Of a DNA stretch of 54,274 bases, positions 40,101 through 46,986 are shown piece after piece (the stretch's first letter is position 1; each line of letters opens with the position of its first letter). The position numbers and the translations under genes were made by a program. The notes under the pieces were generated by a model. That model was not told the DNA's origin. It ran no database searches and worked only from the letters and a program-made list of their open reading frames with translations. Location: assembly GCA_002718285.1 (NCBI GenBank), contig PBAR01000001.1, forward strand, positions 1-54,274. The letters run 5' to 3'. This DNA is from Fidelibacterota bacterium. Its GTDB lineage: Bacteria; Marinisomatota; Marinisomatia; Marinisomatales; UBA1611.

Positions 40101-43100
40101 TCTATATACAAACGGATTTGAAACAGCTGCTGACGCAGGTGTTGTTGATCCGGATGTTGCACAAAACACACAATGGGCTGTTGTAGATTCTGCTATTTTT
40201 GATTCTTCTTCTTCCAGCTCCGATACTGTGATTTATCCTTTTGCAGGAAGCTATATGCTTGCAGTAACAGACTCCGGCGGATATGCATCCAACTCCTATA
40301 GCTGGTGGACCGCTCCTCGTCAGATTGATTTAAGCCTATACACACAGGCAACTGTCAGAATGCAGGCCTGGGTAGATACAGAGAGTTGTTGTGATGAAGT
40401 TAGCGTTATGATGAAAAGCGCGAGTGACTCTACAGGCGACTGGACGATCTTAGGGGAAATAAATGGATCCACGAATGGATGGGAAGAGTTTTCCTTTAGT
40501 CTTGATTTTCTTGATATGGCCAATACTACAGATATGGAACTTGCACTGGTGTTTGATTCAGACGGTTCTGTTAATGATAATGGTGTTGCTGTAGATCAGA
40601 TATGGGTAGACGGTCGGAATATATTTGTTGCTATGCCTCCTGTGAACCTTATGGCTGAAAGCTATGGTGATGGTGAAGTTCCTCTAACTTGGGGAGCTCC
40701 TGGAACAGATACGGCAATGGTGCAAATGCAGGTAATTAACCCAGACAACTGGATTGACGCCCAGGCAATTGTAAATGATATTATTGCAGGTGATCCTTCC
40801 CAGGCCGGATTAACGGTAGAGCAGTGGATTGCAGAAATTCGGGAGATAAATCCTAGATTTAACTTACACCCGCAACCGGAAACTGTTTTGGTTCCTTATG
40901 TTGCTAATATTCCTGCAAGCAGAGGTCTGAGGACTTATAATGTGTTCAGGGCTGATGGTGATGGCGACTGGGTGCTGCACGACTCTACATCTTCTACGAG
41001 CTATGCGGATGCAGATGTAATGAACTTTGAGACCTACGAGTATACAGTTTCCGCTGTGTATGATGAAGGGGAAAGCTTTGAAACTGCACCGGTTGTTGCA
41101 AGGCCAGGAGCGGTTGTTGAAGAACATCTGCCCATGATGACTGACTTTAATGTTCCTGAAGGAAGCCTTCCTGGTGACTGGTATAATGAAGGATTCCTTG
41201 AAGGAGGAAACGACTGGTCTGTTGAACATGCGGGAACAGTTTTCGATGATTATTATTTTGAAGTACCCGACCACGGTTTGTTTGCTGTGATTGATTCAAG
41301 AAACGATGATATGGAAAGATCAGAGGCAATTCTTGTTTCTGAACATTTTGCAATGGGTGAACCGCTTCCTGCTGTTTATTTGAAGTTTGATCACTTCACA
41401 GGAGTATCGTCTTCTCCCATAAGAAAAGTTCATATTAGACATGCATACGGACCATGGACAACAGTCGGGGAAGCTCCAATGTCTGAAGATGGGTGGACTG
41501 AAGCTTTCTTTGATATCACAGAGCATATGATGATGGGTAACGGTCTTTTCCAGATAGGGTTCGAATATAATGAGAACTCTAACTTTAGCAACTATGGTGG
41601 CTGGGCAATTGATAATGTAAAGCTCGGCGTTGAGCCAGGTCCTGATAACTTAATTGCATTACCGGGTCCTGGGGAAATTCACCTGCATTGGGGAATGGAT
41701 CTCGGACCGGGACAGGATCCGGGAGGCTCTCCGTCAGGTTACGATGAAAACGGTCGCCCTGTTTACTTAAGTGCGCCTGAGTGCGAAGACTGTCAGTCTA
41801 CTAACAGCAGAGTCCCGGGTGTTCATTTTAGCGCAAACTTTAGCGCTGATGAACCTACTCAGTTTGTGGAATATGATGCTGTTTTGGACACCACCACGGA
41901 CCTTGGTGATGATGAGCCTACAAACTGGCAACATATGTTTTCAGATGATAACCTCAGCGGTTCCTTTGATGGAGACGATCAGGGTTGGTTGATGTTTCAC
42001 TGGTCCCCGTCTCAACAAAACTTTGAACAGTGGGTTATATCTGATGTTTTTGACGCTGAAGGAGACTCAATGTACTTTATGTTTGATGAATATCTGGATG
42101 ATTATGCCGGTGACGGTGATACGGTTGCGGCCCATGTTTCAAGTGATGGTGGTAATAGCTGGACTACCGTTTGGGAGATGGCTGACTCCAGCTGGCTTGC
42201 TCCATCAGGCCCTGAAGGGTATTGGAACAGGCATCTGTATGATCTTGGAGCCGGAACAGCACAAATGAAGGTTGCGTTCTCCGTAAGAGGTCAAAACTCG
42301 TATAACCTTGATTACTTTCATGTAGACAATGTAATGGTTATAGATGAGATGCCAGAAGATCATTATGATGAGTTTAATGTATTCCGTGATGGTGAATTAA
42401 TAGCGGAAAACATTGAGGAAACCATGTTTGTTGATCATGGTGTGGTTTTTGGAGATGTTTATTGTTATCAGATTCAGCCTGTACACGTAAGTTTTCCTGA
42501 TGGAGACGTAGAGGTTGGCGGATACTCAAACAGGGCATGTTCATCACCATGTAATGTTCCGCCACCACCAGCCGTGTTATCAACTCCTGCAGACTCGTCT
42601 TTGATTGTGCTTGTGCAGGATCAAAACGGAACTATTGTGGACACGGAAGGAAACACATCCTTAGAATTCAGCTGGTTACAGCCTGAAGATCATGATGGAC
42701 ATGAGCTTGCGAATGCATTTATGCTTCAAGATCAGTTACAATCTTTAAGCCAGATGCTTGAAGTGAGCCAGGGCGTAACAGGGGTAAGTGTTTCTTACGA
42801 AGAACTGGTTGCAGCAATGACGAATGCTGGTCAAGAAGAAATATCCGGATCCTGGGGGATATGGACAGCAGACAGCATAGACAATTCCTGCTGCTGGGCA
42901 CAGTCAATGTCTACGATGAATCAATTAACTGTGAACATTTCACAGGCGCTAAAAGTTGATAATGAGTTCATACCTGATGTGTTTGCGCTTCATCAAAACT
43001 ATCCAAATCCGTTTAATCCTGTCACAAATATCATTTATGATATTCCGGACGCTTCCGATGTAAGGATAACGATCTATAATATTGCCGGTCAAAAAGTACG

Positions 43101-43254
43101 GACTCTCGTACAGGACCAGCATGATCCTGGACGTTATCGCATTATTTGGAACGCAACCAATGATTATGGTCAGCCTGTTGCGTCCGGTATGTATTTTTAT
43201 AGGATTATGGCTAAGGATTTTGTCAGTGTGAAAAAACTCATTCTGATGAAATAA
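34198..43254 (+). CDS. Giant (3018-residue) mosaic surface protein with type IX sorting domain
   Basis: AAGGAG (34184) precedes the ATG. A signal peptide (to about residue 25, SFLFAN) leads into an unassigned region, a PPC-like domain (about 163-280: GETEPNNTASTAG, DEDWFVFTT, GTYYVKVAGY), a lamin-tail domain (about 284-420: VVINEIHYNP, YEFLELYNTT, DGGWSLT-like) and a long series of jelly-roll/MAM-like and Ig-like modules (FESGLSASGWTF, SPNSIDFGSMATGG). Then come an OB-fold-like segment (about 1690-1767: GDTVIVTGVVTVSD), a carboxypeptidase-regulatory-like domain (about 1887: GTVTDVLTGSAVSGVSV), FnIII-like parts and a C-terminal sorting domain (about 2928-3018: FALHQNYPNPFNPVTN, GMYFYRIMA). It should be secreted by a type IX system and anchored at the surface. 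No protease or glycosidase catalytic core was recognised. Confidence 0.9.
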   Translation: MGKSIIKLLTVSTIITSFASFLFANNGSGQVDYTEIERQDKIAKGLIPFVSEAAELNPNQDIEIQTENHKPYQGFLGVKYSKEQGRALNGLAGDIIKALNNADGSSGPINVEKLEKALGQMSYEEIKGIYLYTNSPIVEGYMYSAWLEMDRTADVSFPRATTGETEPNNTASTAGALSDTVKAYLTAYDEDWFVFTTTAASDIVLETGAGAGTDNVGDTKMWLFNNPDSAYVDYDDDGGTSGYSKITYRSYAAGTYYVKVAGYTGTYAGAYVLAYANTAFSAQNGSVVINEIHYNPSSAQGSDSEYEFLELYNTTAADIDMGGWSLTRDGGLYSTDLSGTVISANSYAVIAYTGATYASLSVPVVNAGYFGLSNSGKDLVLLDSLGRMVDEVTYDDNYPSTNPWNHTDADGDDADGDGPSLELKDPSLDNSLASSWKASGVDNGTPGAANSMKSDILMVNTSVSTYQGIGSTETAALKVKNLGYADLTIDSVVASQYISATSYLSESFESGLSASGWTFSPSTGSGAWGLSNGSSSYPYYGPGTSSDGSYSVYFNVYSFSSGITGSMTTPAVDFTSAATPSLTFDFWNSTGSDPVYVAVSTDGGTTFTNLDTLSPGVTSWTSQSVDLSSYAGLSSVHVKITAVSDYGYSNPHIDNVSIAEPGYTTVPSWLTVTAPSAIAAGDSGEIGLSFSGASFTSDYDGSATLSIYNNDPRDTLKTATASISVRADTAILSYSSGTAWLIAPIGDTSGVVAITLSNPGGAALLVDSVRFSSGSSSSYITSLADSSVIEPNTSTSFTASFAPTAAGTDLDTMVFHANTDSSGNSSLKFSGYGYDSSTDTLYGFPSGSAAGDGWVLTDGGYPTTNGSGYIQAVDGTIISPKSIFTSASKMHFTFRNPNAATQDVSVYYSDDKSGSQWADWTAVETITLAAASTAGLSNTQRFVVDAPATADTGYVALKFSVPGALTHYSSLRDAVIGKSAEYTTVDDSDVSDQYVLEDFDGSFSLPSGWTGDFSVTSSGGAVDGGYYARGNVYSSDPRDTMSTHVVGPFESGDSLSFYFRAVDYYGGTGTSFSGDDAMSVYSQNADGSDRTLLWAATAATHTPTTDWAHVSVAVPNNLIGERGVFVFDGVRATGDWYASYDQIRYAERPIPIISVSPNSIDFGSMATGGQTRTATITVNNTGGDTLTGSISMGTQATGFAPLSTTSFSLLPDSSLEVPVAFQTDTLSGPVSATVTVSSNGGSDVEVDVDAKVIRADFVHDFEFGEDLDSLGYVRHNIAGGIHWAEAAGSSVSGGSKMLKVESHDYGGKTLLVLPMLTVNADGERLAFDAKVSTVSATKTSTLYVLSLSGNGYGVWSTADTLGKFSIGGTGVTSAFDTDWGTYFGDYYGITQGSSYIGLMVEDESTTFDGAATLYIDNVHYVDAPTVPIVTLGAFDQKISFLGQPFSFTNYVIGGNTGGDTLFISSITSSDPNMVVSAVSDTVVKGDDILVNFSVASGLSMGHYTAEIMFSHNDTNFTLGGMSKFMISTDFAHEAITFESGNWSDALLALDDDEDGNTWEVGMTDDMQGDYAVSSNKDPENPISENVLATFLRHVSSGDKFIFDALYTSPDPDFMHVKVSSDWGGGWTIIDDVPMSGNNQMSRYEYDLSAYVGMDVRLAIVDVNYGNSSNDRLWVDRILLPAATAMNPIANTRAMGSDSTYTHVGDTVIVTGVVTVSDQYGSLVVFQDSAAGLAAYSSAMASEVSLGDRVIAEGVLKNYRSLLELSPLLGFMVVEEGVQINPIKVSVGDIEGGTSAEALESMLVKVDGATWVDTSDWTGSGSGFNIDIALGGDTAKVRVDRDTDLYYEDVPYGSVNITGVVQQFEYNSAPYEGFQLMPRFNEDVELMAQFSGTVTDVLTGSAVSGVSVETDIDSVATDATGMYVVNASLDAERIDFSKEDYTDAFFAVDASGAGFPMLDVGLSPSPDVNLYTNGFETAADAGVVDPDVAQNTQWAVVDSAIFDSSSSSSDTVIYPFAGSYMLAVTDSGGYASNSYSWWTAPRQIDLSLYTQATVRMQAWVDTESCCDEVSVMMKSASDSTGDWTILGEINGSTNGWEEFSFSLDFLDMANTTDMELALVFDSDGSVNDNGVAVDQIWVDGRNIFVAMPPVNLMAESYGDGEVPLTWGAPGTDTAMVQMQVINPDNWIDAQAIVNDIIAGDPSQAGLTVEQWIAEIREINPRFNLHPQPETVLVPYVANIPASRGLRTYNVFRADGDGDWVLHDSTSSTSYADADVMNFETYEYTVSAVYDEGESFETAPVVARPGAVVEEHLPMMTDFNVPEGSLPGDWYNEGFLEGGNDWSVEHAGTVFDDYYFEVPDHGLFAVIDSRNDDMERSEAILVSEHFAMGEPLPAVYLKFDHFTGVSSSPIRKVHIRHAYGPWTTVGEAPMSEDGWTEAFFDITEHMMMGNGLFQIGFEYNENSNFSNYGGWAIDNVKLGVEPGPDNLIALPGPGEIHLHWGMDLGPGQDPGGSPSGYDENGRPVYLSAPECEDCQSTNSRVPGVHFSANFSADEPTQFVEYDAVLDTTTDLGDDEPTNWQHMFSDDNLSGSFDGDDQGWLMFHWSPSQQNFEQWVISDVFDAEGDSMYFMFDEYLDDYAGDGDTVAAHVSSDGGNSWTTVWEMADSSWLAPSGPEGYWNRHLYDLGAGTAQMKVAFSVRGQNSYNLDYFHVDNVMVIDEMPEDHYDEFNVFRDGELIAENIEETMFVDHGVVFGDVYCYQIQPVHVSFPDGDVEVGGYSNRACSSPCNVPPPPAVLSTPADSSLIVLVQDQNGTIVDTEGNTSLEFSWLQPEDHDGHELANAFMLQDQLQSLSQMLEVSQGVTGVSVSYEELVAAMTNAGQEEISGSWGIWTADSIDNSCCWAQSMSTMNQLTVNISQALKVDNEFIPDVFALHQNYPNPFNPVTNIIYDIPDASDVRITIYNIAGQKVRTLVQDQHDPGRYRIIWNATNDYGQPVASGMYFYRIMAKDFVSVKKLILMK

Positions 43255-43280
43255 CTTATTATTTATAAATCTTATTATAA

Positions 43281-43310
43281 AAAGGGTCTCGAAAGAGGCC
43301 CTTTTTATTT
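43281..43310 (+). terminator. Rho-independent terminator after the giant surface gene
   Basis: AAAGGGTCTC GAAA GAGGCCCTTT: a 10-bp stem with one T-G wobble and a GAAA tetraloop, followed by TTATTT. It begins 27 bases past the stop codon and separates the giant gene from ssb. Confidence 0.88.
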
Positions 43311-43427
43311 GCATTAAAGAGAAGAGAAAAAACACTTGCACAAAACTTTCTTTTATAAATAATGTGCACAATCACTAATACCCTGCCACAAACTAACTTG
43401 TAACAATCATATTAAAGGAGTTGAGAT

Positions 43428-43832
43428 ATGCAAAGAAGCAGTGTAAATAAAGTAATATTGGTTGGCAACCTAGGACAGGATCCTGAAAGTCGCTTTACGC
43501 CTGCTGGAACGGCGGTAACCAATCTAAGTATAGCGACAAATGAATCCTGGAAAGATCAAAACGGAGAAACACAGGAACGTACAGAATGGCACAGGGTTGT
43601 AATGTATGGTCGAATGGCAGAAACGGCCGTTGAGTATATGAAAAAAGGACAAATGGTTTACGTTGAAGGACGGCTGAATACGAGAGAGTGGGAAGACAAA
43701 AATCAGGTTACGCGCAAGACTACTGAAATTCGTTGCGATAATTTTACTATGCTTGGAAGAAGAGGGGAAACATCACAACAGGAAAACAGAAACAGCACCA
43801 CAGACGCTGTTGATGACGATCTTCCTTTTTAA
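43428..43832 (+). CDS. ssb: Single-stranded DNA-binding protein
   Basis: A 134-residue SSB, shorter than the E. coli form because the linker is short. The OB fold has [41 protein letters not shown] and [12 protein letters not shown]. The acidic tip DDDLPF is the docking peptide for replication and repair partners. AAAGGAG precedes the ATG. It lies on the plus strand near the origin, outside any rpsF-rpsR operon. Confidence 0.97.
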   Translation: MQRSSVNKVILVGNLGQDPESRFTPAGTAVTNLSIATNESWKDQNGETQERTEWHRVVMYGRMAETAVEYMKKGQMVYVEGRLNTREWEDKNQVTRKTTEIRCDNFTMLGRRGETSQQENRNSTTDAVDDDLPF

Positions 43833-43949
43833 CTTCTTTTATTAACATAAAGGTTTTATTTACTTGTTTAAAATGATCAAAGAGTAAATACAATCGCTGG
43901 ACCAGAATTTTTAAAAACCCTTTCTCCGCGTCCCAGATGGGTTCGTTAT

Positions 43950-44645
43950 TTGCTTGGATACGCATCTATGTTTTTGTGTTCCGCTACTGCGAAAGTAAAA
44001 ATTACAGGCAGATGGCATTTGCCAAAAAAAGGTCCTTTTGTTGTTGCTTGTAACCATTTTAGTTATTTTGATCCCCTTTATTTTAGCTATGCCGTTCAAA
44101 AACCGTTGAATTTTATAGCCGCTTCAGATCAGGTTGTGGAATGGTATTTTATCTGGGCGCCAATTATTTATGGATGGATTCCTGTGAACAGAAAGGCTTT
44201 GGCACCTTCATCAATAAAAAAAGCAAAAGAAGTTTTAAATTGCGGCGAAATATTATCTATTTTTCCAGAAGGAACGCAGACAGACCAGGCACTACAAATG
44301 CCAAAAAACGGAGCTGTGTTTTTATCAACAGTTGGAAACGCCCCAATTGTTCCAATGTCAATCTATGGCGCTGAAAATGCATGGGATGATCTTTTTTGTG
44401 GACTTCGCCCTGTAGTGCGCATAAACATTGGAAAACCCTTTGGTCCTATCAATATAAAAGGAAAAAAATCTGAAAAAATTAAAACCTTAAATAAATCTGG
44501 ACACGATCTTATGTGTAGAATAGCTGCACTTCTTCCAAATAAAAGCCATGGCGTTTTTTCAGGGGATCCGTCAATTGTCGTTTATCAAAATAAAAACGGT
44601 TTTTTGCCAAAATCTGTTTACATAAGACCCACCAAAGAAAAATAG
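43950..44645 (+). CDS. 1-acyl-glycerol-3-phosphate acyltransferase (PlsC family)
   Basis: The acyltransferase motifs are NHFSYFD (HX4D), the substrate region GWIPVNRKA, FPEGTQT (block III) and NAPIVPMSIYG (block IV), so it should acylate lysophosphatidic acid at the inner membrane. The only conventional start is TTG at 43950, but the frame stays open upstream to 43872 and reads as good protein (IAGPEFLKTLSPRPRWVRYL), with AAAGAG at 43879 set 8 bases before ATC 43893. A rare ATC start, or a sequence error near 43873 where an ATG lies in another frame, should be considered. It may share a transcript with ssb. Confidence 0.85.
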   Translation: MLGYASMFLCSATAKVKITGRWHLPKKGPFVVACNHFSYFDPLYFSYAVQKPLNFIAASDQVVEWYFIWAPIIYGWIPVNRKALAPSSIKKAKEVLNCGEILSIFPEGTQTDQALQMPKNGAVFLSTVGNAPIVPMSIYGAENAWDDLFCGLRPVVRINIGKPFGPINIKGKKSEKIKTLNKSGHDLMCRIAALLPNKSHGVFSGDPSIVVYQNKNGFLPKSVYIRPTKEK

Positions 44646-44650
44646 AAAAA

Positions 44651-45505
44651 CTAATTGGAAGATTGGTTTTTCAATATATAGTAAAGACCTATTAAGGTTA
44701 CCGGGCCCCCTATAAGAGATGTTGTGGGAATATGTTCCTGAAATAGTAAAAACCCAAAAAAAGAAGCTAAAAGAGGCTCGCCTAAAACTACAGAGGCGAC
44801 TGCTGTAGAAGAAATAAATCGGACGGAATAATTCAATAGATTGTGTCCTAAAATTGACGGAACCAACCCCAAAAACAAGAACCATGGGGTATGGGATCTG
44901 TTAAAATCAAAAATAGAGTCTCCCATTGCTACAACAATAAATAAGATTACAACTGAAGCAATAATAAATAAATGACGACTATATATAACGGTGCTGGTAT
45001 TCTTCCTGATTTTTTTTGCCAACATCCAGGCAAGAGCCATAAAAAATGAACTCAATAGTGCAAGCCCGTTTCCGGTTGTGTTTCCATGATCATTAAAATT
45101 AAATCCTTGAATTATAAGAGCGCCGCAAAGAGATAGAATTAATCCCATTGTAATTGAACTGTTCCATGGCTTTCCTTGAAGCCGCTCAAAAAGAGATGTA
45201 AAAACAGGAGCTACGTTTCCCAAGAGCGTTGCGTTGGCTATTGTCGTCAGGCTAACAGCTGCAAAAAAACAAGCAAAATGCCCGCCAAGAAAAATACCGG
45301 CTAAAAGAATCTTTAACCTGTTTTTTTTATTTAATTTTCCTGCGGGCTGATAAACGCTATACCCCCATAGAATGCTGCCAGCAGTGAACATTCTCCAGAA
45401 GGCTATAACAATAGGAGGCACGGCGTTTAAATACCGGATTACAAGAGATGTAGTGCTTACAGAAAAAAGGGCCAGCGCTAGCACAAAGTACAAACGTCTC
45501 GGCAT
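44651..45505 (-). CDS. EamA/DMT-family transporter
   Basis: A 284-residue membrane protein with about ten hydrophobic segments and the internal duplication of two EamA domains: first half FVLALALFSVSTTSLVIRYL, PPIVIAFWRMFTAGSI; second half GNGLALLSSFFMALAWMLAKKI, SSTAVASVVLGEPLLASFFGFLLF. It belongs to the drug/metabolite exporter superfamily, and the substrate cannot be told from sequence. It converges with plsC (5-base gap) and follows the M20 peptidase by 4 bases, so those two are probably one transcript. A joint role, such as release and export of amino acids or dipeptide products, is speculation. Confidence 0.9.
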   Translation of the reverse strand: MPRRLYFVLALALFSVSTTSLVIRYLNAVPPIVIAFWRMFTAGSILWGYSVYQPAGKLNKKNRLKILLAGIFLGGHFACFFAAVSLTTIANATLLGNVAPVFTSLFERLQGKPWNSSITMGLILSLCGALIIQGFNFNDHGNTTGNGLALLSSFFMALAWMLAKKIRKNTSTVIYSRHLFIIASVVILFIVVAMGDSIFDFNRSHTPWFLFLGLVPSILGHNLLNYSVRFISSTAVASVVLGEPLLASFFGFLLFQEHIPTTSLIGGPVTLIGLYYILKNQSSN

Positions 45506-45509
45506 TTAA

Positions 45510-46907
45510 CTATGATGGAAAATCATTCAAGATGGAAGCAATACAGGCTGTAAGTTTTTTTGCGAATGGAATATGCAAAAACTCGTTTGGTCCATGCGCG
45601 TTTGATCCAGGTCCTAAAACGCCTGTGATTACGAACTGGGCCCTTGGAAACTGTTCTCCGAGCATATACATAAAAGGAATTGTTCCGCCTTCTCCAATAG
45701 AACAACTAGGTTCGTTAAAATATTTTTCGGATGCATTTTTCATGGACCTTTCTAACCATGGAGCTGTCTCTGGAGCATTCCATCCCGATGCAGATTTCTC
45801 AAAGTCTAAAACAATTTTTGCGCCATACGGAGGGTTTTTTGTCAATATGTTTTCCAGTTTTTTTTGTGCTTTTGCAGGGTCGACCAAAGGAGGAATCCGT
45901 AGAGAAAGTTTTAATGTTGTAAACGGTCTGAGGACATTTCCTGCATTTTCCGAAGGCGGTAGTCCATCTGCTCCAATGATAGACAGTGCCGGTTTCCATG
46001 TTCTTCGCAATACGCCATCAATATTATCCATTGTAGACGGTTTCATGTTTTTTATCCATGGAAACTCATCAACAACTTCTGAACCAAGAATAGAAACAAG
46101 TTTTTCACTTTCTTTTATTCTATAATCAGGAATATCTGTTTTTAATTCTTTTAATAATATGTTCCCTGTTTTTTCGTCTTCAATTCTGGAAAGCAAATGT
46201 CTTGCAATTCTAAACGAAGATGGAACATGGCCGCTGGCGCCTCCGGAATGAACACCTTCAGTAAGAACGTCTACACGCATGGAAAAACCAATCAGCCCCC
46301 GCAGCGAAGTTGTTGTCCAAAACCTTTTATAGTCTCCCGCTCCTGAGTCCAGACAAATAACAAGATCTGGAGAACCAATTGTTTCCGAGCATAGATTCAT
46401 ATAATGAGGTAGGTCTGGAGATCCGCTCTCTTCAGAGAACTCTATTAAGATAAGAATTCTTGGGGTTGAAACGCCTTGCTTTTTCAGGCCGCGAACAGCA
46501 CAAAGAGATGCAAAAAGCGCATACCCGTCATCTGCTCCGCCTCTACCATAGAGCTTGTTGTTTTTAATCACCGGTTTCCAAGGACCGAGGTCTTTATTCC
46601 AGCCGTCCATTTCCGGCTGTTTATCCAGGTGTCCATACATTAAAACATTCCCTGGTTTTTCTCCTGGAATATCTATGAGAATTATCGGTGTCCGTCCTTC
46701 CGTTTTTTTGATTATTAATTCCGAGTTTTCCGGCATATGTTTTTTAGACCACGTTTTAGCCAGATTAAGAACTTTATCCATATGTCCCCCTTTTTCCCAA
46801 TCTGGATCAAAGCTGGGGGATTTGTTAGGAATTTTTATATAATCTATTAAAGCAGGTAGAATATTGTTATCCCAGAAAGAATTTATATAATTGTTTAAAC
46901 CTTGCAT
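45510..46907 (-). CDS. M20-family metallopeptidase (dipeptidase-like)
   Basis: A 465-residue cytosolic M20/M28-type peptidase similar to the CNDP/carnosinase-like subgroup. Zinc and catalytic motifs are MYGHLDKQPEMDGW (His and Asp), YGRGGADDGYA, the general-base region LIEFSEESGSPDLPHYM, DSGAGDY and, after the lid domain (about 215-380), SIGEGGTIPFM and GPGSNAHGPNE with the last His. Length is normal for the subgroup. It probably cleaves dipeptides or related N-acyl substrates. It is divergent from the sorting-domain gene at 46987; the 79-base gap should hold both promoters. Confidence 0.93.
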   Translation of the reverse strand: MQGLNNYINSFWDNNILPALIDYIKIPNKSPSFDPDWEKGGHMDKVLNLAKTWSKKHMPENSELIIKKTEGRTPIILIDIPGEKPGNVLMYGHLDKQPEMDGWNKDLGPWKPVIKNNKLYGRGGADDGYALFASLCAVRGLKKQGVSTPRILILIEFSEESGSPDLPHYMNLCSETIGSPDLVICLDSGAGDYKRFWTTTSLRGLIGFSMRVDVLTEGVHSGGASGHVPSSFRIARHLLSRIEDEKTGNILLKELKTDIPDYRIKESEKLVSILGSEVVDEFPWIKNMKPSTMDNIDGVLRRTWKPALSIIGADGLPPSENAGNVLRPFTTLKLSLRIPPLVDPAKAQKKLENILTKNPPYGAKIVLDFEKSASGWNAPETAPWLERSMKNASEKYFNEPSCSIGEGGTIPFMYMLGEQFPRAQFVITGVLGPGSNAHGPNEFLHIPFAKKLTACIASILNDFPS

Positions 46908-46986
46908 TTTAGAGCATCTATATTGGTGTTTTAACTGTAATTTTAATCAATATTTATAGATATACTGATAAAATAAGAGGGTTTCT

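Noticed and set aside
45532..46125. 197-codon plus-strand open frame
   Set aside because: It lies antisense inside the M20 peptidase gene, has no domain-like sequence, and the minus-strand frame carries all peptidase motifs.
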